From: Aestuariibius insulae
Lineage (GTDB): Bacteria; Pseudomonadota; Alphaproteobacteria; Rhodobacterales; Rhodobacteraceae
Length of the DNA stretch: 64,000 nucleotides
Direction of reading: 5' to 3'
Assembly: GCF_040783535.2 (NCBI RefSeq)
Contig: NZ_JBFONW020000002.1
Coordinates: 62,001 to 126,000, forward strand
The first letter of the stretch is position 1; every line of letters starts with the position of its first letter. A program made the position numbers and the translations under genes. The notes beneath the pieces are model-generated. The model was given only the letters and a program-made list of their open reading frames with translations, had not been told where the DNA came from and searched no databases. Positions 48,444-56,606 of this stretch are shown piece after piece.

Positions 48444-49018
48444 AGGAAGCGCACCAGCGCGAAGCTGCCCACGAGCAGGACGCAGAAGACGACGAAGAGC
48501 AAGTTCAGGCGCTTTTCGATAAACTCGCGGATCGGCTCGCCGAATTTCCACAGGAGGCCCGCGACGAGGAAAAAGCGGAAGGCGCGCGCGATGATCGAGG
48601 AGATGATGAAGACGGTCAGGTTCAGGCCTGTGGACCCTGAAAGGATCGTGATGACCTTGAACGGGAAGGGTGTGACGCCCGCGATCAGTACGGCCCAGGC
48701 TCCGTATTCATTGTAACGGGTCGCGAAGTCATCGAAATAGGCATCTTTGCCGTAGAATTCGAGGACCGGGCGGCCGACCTGTTCGAACAGGCCATAGCCG
48801 ATCCAGTAGCCTGCAAGCCCTCCCATGACAGAGCCCACGGTGCAAAGGGCCGCGATTTCGAAGGCGCGGTGCGGGCGGGCCAGCACCATCGGGATCAGCA
48901 GCACATCGGGCGGGATCGGAAAGACCGAGCTTTCGATGAAAGAAATGATGAAAAGCGCCCACATCGCGTGGTGGGTCGCCGCAAGGGCCAGGGTCCAGTC
49001 GTAAAGGCGTCGGATCAT
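48440..49018 (-). CDS. YqaA-family (DedA-like) inner-membrane protein
   Basis: A 192-aa polytopic protein of the SNARE-associated/DedA superfamily. The ATG at 49018 (MIRRLYDWTLALAATHHAMW) is chosen because it matches the usual YqaA start; in-frame ATGs at 49039 and 49045 overlap the divergent gene's leader. Motifs: FIESSVFPIPPDVLLIPMVLARP (about 25-47), GGLAGYWIGYGLFEQVG, and the re-entrant TPFPFKVITILSG (about 120-132). DedA proteins are linked to lipid flipping and membrane energetics. Coupled to dsbB by a 4-bp overlap. Confidence 0.87.
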   Translation of the reverse strand: MIRRLYDWTLALAATHHAMWALFIISFIESSVFPIPPDVLLIPMVLARPHRAFEIAALCTVGSVMGGLAGYWIGYGLFEQVGRPVLEFYGKDAYFDDFATRYNEYGAWAVLIAGVTPFPFKVITILSGSTGLNLTVFIISSIIARAFRFFLVAGLLWKFGEPIREFIEKRLNLLFVVFCVLLVGSFALVRFL

Positions 49019-49106
49019 TTTCGGCTCTCGCTCGTTCATGGTCATAGGACATGGTGGCGGCGGCAGGTCAAGCCGGAGCGCTGCGACGACAGGGAAAGGA
49101 CAGCCG

Positions 49107-49958
49107 ATGAGATGGCGAGGACGCCGCGGAAGCGGGAATATCGTGGATCGGCGCAGAAGCGGCGGACGCCGGGCGGCAGGCGGGATCGGAGGTCTGGGGT
49201 TGATCGTCGTCTTGGTGCTGGGATGGTTTTTCGGCATCGACGTGACACCGCTCTTGCAGGCAGTTGGCGGCGGGCAATCGTCCGCGCCTCGCCAGGAGAT
49301 CTCGGCGCAGGACGATCAGATGGCGCAGTTCGTGTCGGTGACGCTGGCCGATACTGAAGAGGTCTGGACCGATATCTTCGAGCGGCAGCTCGGGCGGCCT
49401 TATGACGAGCCGGAGCTGGTTCTTTTCAGCGGCACGGTGCGGTCGGCCTGCGGCGGTGCTTCGGCGGCGACGGGGCCGTTCTACTGTCCGGCGGATGAAC
49501 GCGCCTATCTCGACACGGATTTCTTCTACACGCTGGACCGGCGTCTGGGCGCCAGCGGCGATTTCGCGGCGGCCTATGTGATTGCCCATGAGGTCGCCCA
49601 TCACGTGCAGAACGAGCTGGGCATCCTTGGAGAGGTCAACGCCCTGCGCCAGCGCGCTAGCCCGCGCGAATCGAATGCGCTGTCGGTGCGGATCGAGCTG
49701 CAGGCCGATTGTTTCTCAGGCATCTTCGCGCGCGCGGCCGAAAGCCGGTTCGGATCGCTTGAGCCGGGGGATCTGGACGAAGCCGTCAACGCAGCCCGGC
49801 AGATCGGCGACGACATGCTGCAACGGCAATCGGGGCAGGTGGTGCAGCCGCACACCTTCACACATGGCACGAGCGAGCAGCGTCAGCGCTGGTTCGTTCG
49901 CGGCTACGAGACCGGCGATCTGACCCAATGCGACACATTCATCACCAACCAGCTGTAA
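49107..49958 (+). CDS. neutral zinc metallopeptidase (YpfJ family)
   Basis: A 283-aa membrane-anchored protease-like protein. The ATG at 49107 (AAAGGA 6 bp upstream) gives the standard start MRWRGRRGSGNIVDRR. A single hydrophobic anchor (about 30-47, GLGLIVVLVLGWFFGI) places the catalytic part in the periplasm. The zinc motif is HEVAHHVQ (about 161-168), with a later glutamate in RIELQADCFSGIFA. Cysteines in SACGGA..YCPADE could form a disulfide. Substrates of this family are unknown. Divergent from yqaA, 88 bp between. Confidence 0.9.
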   Translation: MRWRGRRGSGNIVDRRRSGGRRAAGGIGGLGLIVVLVLGWFFGIDVTPLLQAVGGGQSSAPRQEISAQDDQMAQFVSVTLADTEEVWTDIFERQLGRPYDEPELVLFSGTVRSACGGASAATGPFYCPADERAYLDTDFFYTLDRRLGASGDFAAAYVIAHEVAHHVQNELGILGEVNALRQRASPRESNALSVRIELQADCFSGIFARAAESRFGSLEPGDLDEAVNAARQIGDDMLQRQSGQVVQPHTFTHGTSEQRQRWFVRGYETGDLTQCDTFITNQL

Positions 49959-49993
49959 GGGACGGTTGAAACCCGGCGCCTGCTGCGCTTTGG

Positions 49994-50602
49994 ATGCGCG
50001 GCATGGGACTGGCGGTTGAGACAGAAGTGAAGGTAGGGCGCGCGTTGGGCGCGCTCTCGCGCGGGCTCGCCTATCTGGGCGGCGTCCTTCTGGTTGGTAT
50101 CGCCTGCATGGTGGTTGTTTCGATCATTGGGCGCCGGATCGACGGGGTTGGGCCAATCCGCGGCGACTATGAGCTGGTCGAGGCGGGCGTTGCGATTGCC
50201 GTCTTTGCCTTTCTGCCCTGGTGCCAGCTTCAGCGGCGGCATGTGACCGTTGATCTTCTGGTGGACCGGCTCGGCCCGCGCATCCGCGCGATTTTCGGGG
50301 TGATCGGAGATCTGCTCGTGACCGGGTTGGCTGCGCTCATCGCCTGGCGGTTCTATCTGGGGTTTGGCGAGAAGTTCCCCTATTTCTCGGACGTCTGGAG
50401 AGACCGGCTCGGCATGGGATACAAGCCGTTCTACCCCGAGACGACCTATGAGCTGGAGATCCCGATCTGGATGCTGCACGGGCTGGCTTTGATCGGAGCT
50501 TGGGTCTTCGTCATCGTCTCGGCCTATACCGTCTGGCGATCGGTGAACTGGACGATGGCCGGTGCCGAGCCGGCAGAGACAGCCAAGACGTCGCGGATTT
50601 GA
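49994..50602 (+). CDS. TRAP transporter small permease (DctQ)
   Basis: A 202-aa membrane protein with four hydrophobic helices. The DctQ signature region RGDYELVEAGVAIAVFAFLPWCQLQRRHVTVDLLVDRL is at about 56-93. An ATG at 50003 is an alternative start. It is translationally coupled to the large permease (TTGA overlap). TRAP importers use a sodium gradient and a periplasmic binding protein to take up organic acids; no binding-protein gene is next to this pair. Confidence 0.92.
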   Translation: MRGMGLAVETEVKVGRALGALSRGLAYLGGVLLVGIACMVVVSIIGRRIDGVGPIRGDYELVEAGVAIAVFAFLPWCQLQRRHVTVDLLVDRLGPRIRAIFGVIGDLLVTGLAALIAWRFYLGFGEKFPYFSDVWRDRLGMGYKPFYPETTYELEIPIWMLHGLALIGAWVFVIVSAYTVWRSVNWTMAGAEPAETAKTSRI

Positions 50603-51951
50603 CCGGGCTCGAGATCGCTCTGGCGGGGTTCGCTCTCATGCTGGTCGGGATCTTCCTGAGGGTGCCGATCGCAGTGGCGATGGCTCTGACCGGGATCCTT
50701 GGTATCTGGGTCGTGAGAGGGACGATGGCGCCACCACTCGCGCAGCTCAAGACGCTGACCTACGATACGTTCGCGAGCTATTCGCTGTCGATCGTGCCGC
50801 TTTTCCTGCTGATGGGGCAGTTCGCCACCAAATCGGGCATGTCGGCGGCCTTGTTCACGGCGGCCTCCGACTGGCTGGGGCATCGGCGCGGCGGCGTGGC
50901 GATGGCGTCTGTCGGCGCCTGCGCGGGGTTTGGCGCGGTCTGCGGATCGTCGTTGGCGACAGCCTCGACCATGGGGCAGGTGGCCTTGCCCGAGATGCGC
51001 CAGCGCGGCTATTCCGACGCGCTGAGCACCGGGGTGCTGGCGGCGGGCGGCACACTGGGCATCCTGATCCCGCCTTCGATCATTCTGGTGATCTACGCGA
51101 TCCTGACGGAGCAGAATATCGTGAAGATGTTCGTGGCCGCCCTCGTGCCGGGGATCCTCGCGATGCTGGGCTATATGGCGGTTGTTGCGATCTATGTGCG
51201 GGTGGCTCCCGGAGCGGCGGGGACAGCGGACCGTGTGCCCTACCGGCAGCGGATGCGGTCGCTGGCGGCGACATGGCCGGTGATCTTCATCTTTGGTCTG
51301 GTCATGTACGGCATCGCGGGCGACTGGGACTGGAGTACACCCGGCCCCGATGCGCTATTCACGCCGACCGAAGGGGCTGCCGTGGGCGCGGTTTTGACCG
51401 GGCTCTACGGCGTCTTAACCCGCGATCTGACGCGGGCGGCGTTTCTGGACGCTATCCTCGAGACAGCGCAGGCCACGGCGATGATCTTTTTCATCGTCTT
51501 TGGGGCCGCGCTGTTCAATTCGTTTCTGGCCACGACGCGCGCGCCGCAACTGCTGTCGGACTGGGTGACAGGGCAGGGCTTTGCGCCGATGGCGGTTCTG
51601 CTGGCGATGTTGGCGGCCTATCTGGTCTTCGGCTGCGTGATGGATTCGCTGTCGATGATCCTGCTGACGGTGCCGATCTTCTTTCCCATCGTCATGGCGC
51701 TCGATTTCGGGCTAACGCGTGAGGAGACGGCGATCTGGTTCGGGATCCTCGCGCTGATCGTGGTCGAAGTCGGTCTGATCACGCCGCCGGTGGGGCTGAA
51801 CCTTTTCATCATCAATCAGGTGGGGCGCGACATTCCGATCGGGCAGACCTATCGCGGGGTTCTGCCTTTCGTCGCCTCCGATCTGCTGCGCGTGGGCGTT
51901 CTGGTGGCCGCGCCGGGTGTGACGCTCTGGCTGGTGCGCGCGATGGGCTAG
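50599..51951 (+). CDS. TRAP transporter large permease (DctM)
   Basis: A 450-aa transport subunit with about 12 hydrophobic helices. The start is a TTG at 50599 overlapping the DctQ stop, giving L/M-TGLEIALAGFALMLVGIFLRVPIAVAM; the longer frame to 50500 is internal to DctQ. Hallmarks: SIVPLFLLMGQFATKSGM, GSSLATASTMGQVALPEM, GTLGILIPPSIILVIYAI, MDSLSMILLTVPIFFPI and GLITPPVGLNLFIINQV. Substrate unknown. Convergent with the DUF985 gene, sharing CTAG. Confidence 0.94.
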   Translation: MTGLEIALAGFALMLVGIFLRVPIAVAMALTGILGIWVVRGTMAPPLAQLKTLTYDTFASYSLSIVPLFLLMGQFATKSGMSAALFTAASDWLGHRRGGVAMASVGACAGFGAVCGSSLATASTMGQVALPEMRQRGYSDALSTGVLAAGGTLGILIPPSIILVIYAILTEQNIVKMFVAALVPGILAMLGYMAVVAIYVRVAPGAAGTADRVPYRQRMRSLAATWPVIFIFGLVMYGIAGDWDWSTPGPDALFTPTEGAAVGAVLTGLYGVLTRDLTRAAFLDAILETAQATAMIFFIVFGAALFNSFLATTRAPQLLSDWVTGQGFAPMAVLLAMLAAYLVFGCVMDSLSMILLTVPIFFPIVMALDFGLTREETAIWFGILALIVVEVGLITPPVGLNLFIINQVGRDIPIGQTYRGVLPFVASDLLRVGVLVAAPGVTLWLVRAMG

Positions 51952-52394
51952 GGGATGTCAAAGCCGGGCGGCGCGAGAGTGAAGCCTTCGAACCGGAAGC
52001 CGGGCGAGACGGTGCAGGAGACAAGCGTGTACTCCCCTGTGGTGCGCGCGGCCTGCCAGTGATCCTTGGGCACGATGATCTGAGGCGACATGCCGTCCAG
52101 CGGATCGGGGCCGAGGAGCGCCTTGTCCGACGGGCCCTCATCACTTGGGCTGGTTCTCAGCTCAAGCGGTGCGCCCGCATGAAAGAGCCAGATCTCGGTC
52201 GCATCGACCTTGTGCAAATGGCTGGCTTCGCCATCCGCAAGAAGAAAGAGGATAGCGGTTCCGGAGGGGCGCTCCCCCTCTTGCGCATCCGCGATCCATG
52301 TCTGCCGATACCAGCCGCCTTCAGGATGAGGCGCAAGGCTCAACTGTTTGATAATTTTAGCCGCTTTGGCGGAAATATTCGCGGTATCCGTCAT
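51948..52394 (-). CDS. DUF985 (Cupin_5) family protein
   Basis: A 148-aa single-domain cupin. Characteristic stretches: LSLAPHPEGGWYRQTWIA (about 19-36), TAILFLLADGEASHLHKVDATEIWLFHAG (about 47-75) and VPKDHWQAARTTGEYTLVSCTVSPGFRFEGFTLAPPGFD (about 108-146). His residues in the SHLHKV strand are plausible metal ligands. The biochemical role of DUF985 is not established. Divergent from the PRC-barrel gene with 65 bp between. Confidence 0.9.
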   Translation of the reverse strand: MTDTANISAKAAKIIKQLSLAPHPEGGWYRQTWIADAQEGERPSGTAILFLLADGEASHLHKVDATEIWLFHAGAPLELRTSPSDEGPSDKALLGPDPLDGMSPQIIVPKDHWQAARTTGEYTLVSCTVSPGFRFEGFTLAPPGFDIP

Positions 52395-52459
52395 CTTTTT
52401 TGGAACGTCTGCCCCTCGATTTTCATTTCAGTGATGTACTGCAACAAGAGGAGCAGATC

Positions 52460-52888
52460 ATGAAACGCACTATGACCGCAATCGCAGCCCTTACGATGTC
52501 CGCTGGCCTGGCCTATGCCGAAGGTCACGCCTCCATGGACAACGAAAACCTGATCCGCACGCGCGATATCACCGGTGGTGAGATCTACGTGATGAGCAGC
52601 GAGATGGATGACGCGACCTGGGGCCAGAACGAGACCTATGACGAGGTCAACACCGAGTGGAACGACATCGGTGAGATCGAGGATATCATCCTGTCGAAGG
52701 ACGGCCAGATGATCGGCATCGTAGCCGAAATCGGTGGCTTTCTCGATATCGCCGACAAGCACGTGATGATCCCCGTCGAGGACGTGAAGCTGATCGCCGT
52801 CGATGACCAGAGCTATGCCTATGTCACACGCATGACAGAAGAGCAGCTCGAGGAGATGGAAGGCGTTGACGAAGGCTGGTGGAACTAA
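52460..52888 (+). CDS. exported PRC-barrel domain protein
   Basis: A 142-aa protein. The ATG at 52460 has AGAGGAG upstream. A signal peptide (MKRTMTAIAALTMSAGLAYA) precedes an acidic mature part with a PRC-barrel core (about 35-120): TRDITGGEIYVMSS, IGEIEDIILSKDGQMIGIVAEIGGFLDIADKHVMIPVEDVKLI. PRC-barrel proteins of this exported type are common in Rhodobacteraceae; their role is unknown, perhaps structural or stress-related. A strong terminator follows. Confidence 0.88.
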   Translation: MKRTMTAIAALTMSAGLAYAEGHASMDNENLIRTRDITGGEIYVMSSEMDDATWGQNETYDEVNTEWNDIGEIEDIILSKDGQMIGIVAEIGGFLDIADKHVMIPVEDVKLIAVDDQSYAYVTRMTEEQLEEMEGVDEGWWN

Positions 52889-52914
52889 GCCGCACGCTTC
52901 ATTGAGTTAGAGGG

Positions 52915-52945
52915 AAAGGGGCCGGTTGGCCCCTTTTTCTTTTTT
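52915..52945 (+). terminator. rho-independent terminator after the PRC-barrel gene
   Basis: AAAGGGGCC-GGTT-GGCCCCTTT is a perfect 9-bp stem with a 4-base loop (52915-52936), followed by TTCTTTTTT. It lies 27 bp after the stop, the best terminator in the window. Confidence 0.92.
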
Positions 52946-52962
52946 GAAGCGGGGCGTCTTTC

Positions 52963-53598
52963 TTAGAGAGTGGTTTGCCCGCCGAGGTGTACCAGTGTCT
53001 GGGGATCGATCGAACGTTTTACAGAGATTTCCTTGATGCTATCGCGCCATTTCTTAAGGCCCCGTTTGATCCGCTTGGATCGAAACACCTCGAGCCCGTC
53101 CGAAAGCGGCGTGTAGATCCAATCGCCTCTCGGTGCATTGGCTCCGCCTTGCGTAAAGTTTCCGCTGTTGATCGGACAAAGATCGATATCGGCCCAGAAA
53201 AGATCGGCAAAGAGTTTCGCGTCAAGCTCGAACGCGTGGATGGGCAAATCCGCTTTGACGCTTTTGGCGAAGTCGAGGCCTTGCGATTTGGGCCAGAAGA
53301 AAACCCGCTCGTCCAGCTGCTTTGCCCACTCCTCGGGCGTGTATCCGTCCAGCATCTTGCGGGCCGCGTTCAATCCGTGCCGGATCGGGAGTTGATGGTT
53401 CAGGGTTGCGGTGCGATCCAAGATCGACAGGCATTCGCGGTCTTTGCGCAAAATAATGCTATGCGGATCTATTCCCGCCAACTGAGCAAGACGGGCTGCC
53501 GGTCGCAGCCCGTATTCCTGGATGAGCGGTAGGTTCGATGCGGCAGTGATGTGGATGAGAGCACCGCCAACGGCCTTGGCGAAAGCCTCGACCGTCAT
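52963..53598 (-). CDS. DUF7002-like protein, downstream of enolase
   Basis: A 211-aa cytoplasmic protein. The ATG at 53598 overlaps the eno stop (ATGA). The N-terminal part, GALIHITAASNLPLIQEYGLRPAARLAQLAG (about 12-42), resembles DUF7002 proteins, which share an H-I/M-T..NL..I...GL pattern reminiscent of ADP-ribosyl-transferring folds. Later segments include DERVFFWPKSQGLDF and APRGDWIYTPLSDGLEVFRSKRIKRGLKKWRDSIKEISV. That reading is by eye only. No close relation to glycolysis is evident, though the gene is coupled to eno. Confidence 0.7.
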   Translation of the reverse strand: MTVEAFAKAVGGALIHITAASNLPLIQEYGLRPAARLAQLAGIDPHSIILRKDRECLSILDRTATLNHQLPIRHGLNAARKMLDGYTPEEWAKQLDERVFFWPKSQGLDFAKSVKADLPIHAFELDAKLFADLFWADIDLCPINSGNFTQGGANAPRGDWIYTPLSDGLEVFRSKRIKRGLKKWRDSIKEISVKRSIDPQTLVHLGGQTTL

Positions 53599-54869
53599 TT
53601 CAGGATCGACTTGCCCGCATAGATGGCGCTTTCGCCCAGCATCTCCTCGATGCGCAAAAGCTGGTTGTACTTGGCCAGCCGGTCGGAGCGGGAGAGCGAG
53701 CCGGTTTTGATCTGGCCGCAATTGGTCGCGACGGCGAGATCGGCGATGGTGGCATCCTCGGTTTCGCCTGAACGGTGGGACATCACGCAGGTGAAGCGGG
53801 CGCGATGGGCCATATCGACGGCTTGCAGAGTTTCGGTCAGGGTGCCGATCTGGTTGACCTTCACGAGCAGCGAGTTGGCCGAGCGTTTTTCGATCCCGTC
53901 CTTCAGGCGGGCGGGGTTGGTGACGAAAAGATCGTCCCCGACAAGCTGGACCTGGTCGCCCAGCACCTCGGTCAGGGCCGCCCAGCCGTCCCAGTCATCC
54001 TCGGACATGCCGTCCTCGATCGAAAAGATCGGGTAATCGGCCACGAGCTGTTGAAGATAGGCGACGTTCTCGTCGGAGGTCAGGACCTTGCCTTCGCCCT
54101 CCATGTGATAGGCGCCATCCTTGTAATATTCGGTGGCGGCGCAATCGAGGGCGAGCATGACCTGATCGCCGGGCGCGTAGCCTGCCTTCTCGATGCTGCG
54201 CAGGATAAAATCGAGCGCGTCGCGGGTCGAGCTGAGGTTCGGGGCAAACCCGCCTTCATCGCCGATGCCGGTGGAATAGCCGGCCTCCGACAGTTCTTTC
54301 TTGAGCGTATGGAAGACTTCGGCGCCGATCCGGACCGCATCGCTCATCGTTTCTGCTGCAACAGGGGCGATCATGAATTCCTGAATGTCGATCGGGTTGT
54401 CCGCATGTTCGCCGCCATTGATGATGTTCATCATGGGGACGGGAAGGGTGCGGGCGGAGGTACCTCCGACATAGCGAAAGAGCGGCTGTGTGGTGAAATC
54501 GGCGGCAGCCTTGGCCACGGCGAGCGAGACGCCGAGGATCGCGTTGGCGCCGAGGCGGGATTTGTTGTCGGTGCCGTCCAGCTCGATCATCGCTTCGTCA
54601 ATGGCGGTCTGTTCGGTTGCATCGATCCCGGCAAGCGCTTCGGCGATCTCTCCGTTCACGGCAGCGACGGCCTTGCGAACCCCTTTGCCCTTGTAGCGGT
54701 CCTTATCCCCGTCGCGCATCTCGACCGCCTCATAGGCGCCGGTGGACGCTCCGGATGGGACAGCGGCGCGGCCCATCGTGCCGTCCTCGAGGACCACATC
54801 GACCTCGACCGTGGGATTGCCCCGGCTGTCGAGGATCTCGCGGGCGTGGATATCGACGATAAAGCTCAT
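53595..54869 (-). CDS. eno: enolase
   Basis: Converts 2-phosphoglycerate to phosphoenolpyruvate; also a degradosome partner in many bacteria. The 424-aa length is standard. Motifs: ARE-ILDSRGNPTVEVDV at the start, PSGASTGAYEAVEMRDGD, GDEGGFAPNLSSTRDAL, the catalytic lysine in LLVKVNQIGTLTET and SHRSGETEDATIADLAVA. It overlaps the DUF7002-like gene downstream by 4 bp. Confidence 0.97.
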   Translation of the reverse strand: MSFIVDIHAREILDSRGNPTVEVDVVLEDGTMGRAAVPSGASTGAYEAVEMRDGDKDRYKGKGVRKAVAAVNGEIAEALAGIDATEQTAIDEAMIELDGTDNKSRLGANAILGVSLAVAKAAADFTTQPLFRYVGGTSARTLPVPMMNIINGGEHADNPIDIQEFMIAPVAAETMSDAVRIGAEVFHTLKKELSEAGYSTGIGDEGGFAPNLSSTRDALDFILRSIEKAGYAPGDQVMLALDCAATEYYKDGAYHMEGEGKVLTSDENVAYLQQLVADYPIFSIEDGMSEDDWDGWAALTEVLGDQVQLVGDDLFVTNPARLKDGIEKRSANSLLVKVNQIGTLTETLQAVDMAHRARFTCVMSHRSGETEDATIADLAVATNCGQIKTGSLSRSDRLAKYNQLLRIEEMLGESAIYAGKSILK

Positions 54870-54914
54870 GGGGGCGGTCCTTTTACAGAAGTGACAATGC
54901 GCTCCTCTTAGCCG

Positions 54915-55805
54915 TCACAGACGCGACAGGGAAGCGGCAGGTCGCCGGGCGGCGCGCGCCTCGCGCAGAAGGGTGTAAAGCCCTGAGCCGACGATGATCG
55001 CCGATCCGATATAGGTGAGCGCATCGGGCTGCTCACCAAAGACGAGGATGCCGACGATGAGCGCGAAGACGAGGCGGGTGTAGCGGAAGGGCGTGACGAC
55101 CGCGATGTCACCCACACGCATGGCGCCGACGATCCAGTAATAGCCCATGACGCCAATCGCGACAGCGCCCGCGACGAAGAGCCAGTCACCCTGACTAGGC
55201 ACAACTGCTGTGTCATTCACCACCAGCATCATGATCGCGCCGGCGGGAACGACCGTCGCAAAGGCATAGGTGGAAAGCTGCATCGAGGAGATGTCCTTTG
55301 GCACCTGCCGCGTCGCCAGATCGCGGATCGCAAGGCCGATCACGCCTTGCACAGCAAAGAGCGAGAGCGGCTCGAAATCGCCTGCGCCGGGCCGGATGAT
55401 CAGAAGGACACCCGCAAAGCCGACCGCGATGGCGGTCCAGCGCCGCCATCCGACATCGGCGCCCAGAAAGATTGCGGCGCCCAGCGTCACCGCCAGCGGC
55501 GTCGCCTGCAGGATCGCGGAGGCCGAGGAGATGGGCGTCAGTGCAATCGCCGTCACGAACCCCATCGTGCCAATGAGCTCTCCGAGGCAGCGCAGTTGCA
55601 CCGCCGGATGGCGCAGGGCGCTCGAGAAGACGCGCCCGCCGGTTAGCCGCGTCAGAATGGCGAAGATCAGTGAGCCAAAGACGCCCAGCAGGATCAGGAT
55701 CTGGCCGACCGGCATAGAGCCTGCCATCAGCTTGATGAACATATCCTCCAGCGCAAAGCAGGCCATGGCCGCCACCATCAGAAGGGCACCGCGAAGGTTT
55801 TCCAT
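54915..55805 (-). CDS. DMT-superfamily (EamA) transporter
   Basis: A 296-aa membrane protein with ten hydrophobic helices in two five-helix EamA repeats (about 5-135 and 150-285). Typical segments: ALLMVAAMACFALEDMFIKL, GFVTAIALTPISSASAILQATPLAVTLGAAIFLGADVGWRRW, and VVTPFRYTRLVFALIVGILVFGEQPDALTYIGSAIIVGSG. The family exports amino acids, nucleotides or other metabolites; the substrate here is unknown. It lies 94 bp downstream of the Fur-type gene on the same strand. Confidence 0.9.
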   Translation of the reverse strand: MENLRGALLMVAAMACFALEDMFIKLMAGSMPVGQILILLGVFGSLIFAILTRLTGGRVFSSALRHPAVQLRCLGELIGTMGFVTAIALTPISSASAILQATPLAVTLGAAIFLGADVGWRRWTAIAVGFAGVLLIIRPGAGDFEPLSLFAVQGVIGLAIRDLATRQVPKDISSMQLSTYAFATVVPAGAIMMLVVNDTAVVPSQGDWLFVAGAVAIGVMGYYWIVGAMRVGDIAVVTPFRYTRLVFALIVGILVFGEQPDALTYIGSAIIVGSGLYTLLREARAARRPAASLSRL

Positions 55806-55899
55806 GTGAAAGATCCTCAGGAAGTCTCCGTCCTGCCTAGAGGGTCAGTAGGGCGGTGACAAATCAGCGATCGTGATGGGGCTCATCACCCTGGGGACG

Positions 55900-56310
55900 T
55901 CAGGATTTGATCGGCACGCCATAAAGCTCGAGCCGGTGCCCTTTCAGGCGATATCCCAGCTTTTCGGCGATCTTTTCCTGAAGCGCCTCGATCTCGGGGT
56001 CGACGAATTCGATGACTTCCCCGGACTGCATGTCGATCAGGTGGTCATGGTGATCGCCGCCCGCGATCTCGTAGCGCGCCCGTCCGCCTTCGAATTCGTG
56101 CTTTTCGATGATCCCCGACTCCTCGAACAGCTTGACCGTCCGGTAGACCGTCGCGATCGAGATCCGGGGATCGCGGGCCGAGGCGCGGGCATAAAGCTCT
56201 TCGACATCGGGATGGTCGTCCGCATCCTGAAGGACGGCGGCGATGGTGCGGCGCTGGTCTGTCATACGCAGACCGCGCGCTTCGCATCGGGTGAGGATCG
56301 TCTCGGACAT
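55900..56310 (-). CDS. Fur-family metal regulator (Fur/Mur type)
   Basis: A 136-aa winged-helix repressor. The ATG at 56310 (MSETILTRCEARGLRMTDQRR) is chosen; the frame above it to 56385 is unlike the family. The DNA-binding part covers about 10-85, with the recognition helix in PRISIATVYRTVKLFEESG. The metal sites follow: GGDHHDHLIDMQSGEVIEFVDPEIEAL (about 93-119) and the C-terminal GYRLKGHRLELYGVP. There is no C-terminal CxxC zinc site. In Rhodobacteraceae this type acts as the manganese-sensing Mur or as Fur; Irr would carry a different sensor region. Metal preference is not readable here. Confidence 0.88.
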   Translation of the reverse strand: MSETILTRCEARGLRMTDQRRTIAAVLQDADDHPDVEELYARASARDPRISIATVYRTVKLFEESGIIEKHEFEGGRARYEIAGGDHHDHLIDMQSGEVIEFVDPEIEALQEKIAEKLGYRLKGHRLELYGVPIKS

Positions 56311-56606
56311 CGGCACGGCTCTTAAAGGTCGCACCCGGTGTAAAGGCTGCGCGCAGGCAAGACCAGTGGTTGACTTGCAGGTCATCTATCCCCATGTGAC
56401 GCGCAAGGCGACGGATGGACTGCCGCGTGAGCAGTCCGTGCAAACGGTACGGAACGATCCGACGCCACAACGATTCCCACAGTCACGCAGGGGGGTCCGG
56501 CGCCATGTCGGGCAGGGGACACGAGGTCCCGGGCCGAGTACGTGCGCGCCCCTCTTTGCGCCGTTATGGCGTGGTCCGTCCGAGAAGGGCGGGCAGAAGG
56601 ATACTG
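56311..56606. other. 296-bp gap between Fur/Mur and the DEAD-box helicase
   Basis: Holds divergent promoters for both genes. I see no clear -35/-10 pair, Fur box or terminator. The helicase ribosome site (AGAAGG) is at its right end. Long leaders before DEAD-box helicase genes are often cold-responsive, but nothing in the sequence proves that. Confidence 0.3.

Noticed and set aside
56311..56606. Riboswitch or Fur box in the gap before the helicase
   Set aside because: No conserved fold or 19-bp Fur-type inverted repeat could be recognised.
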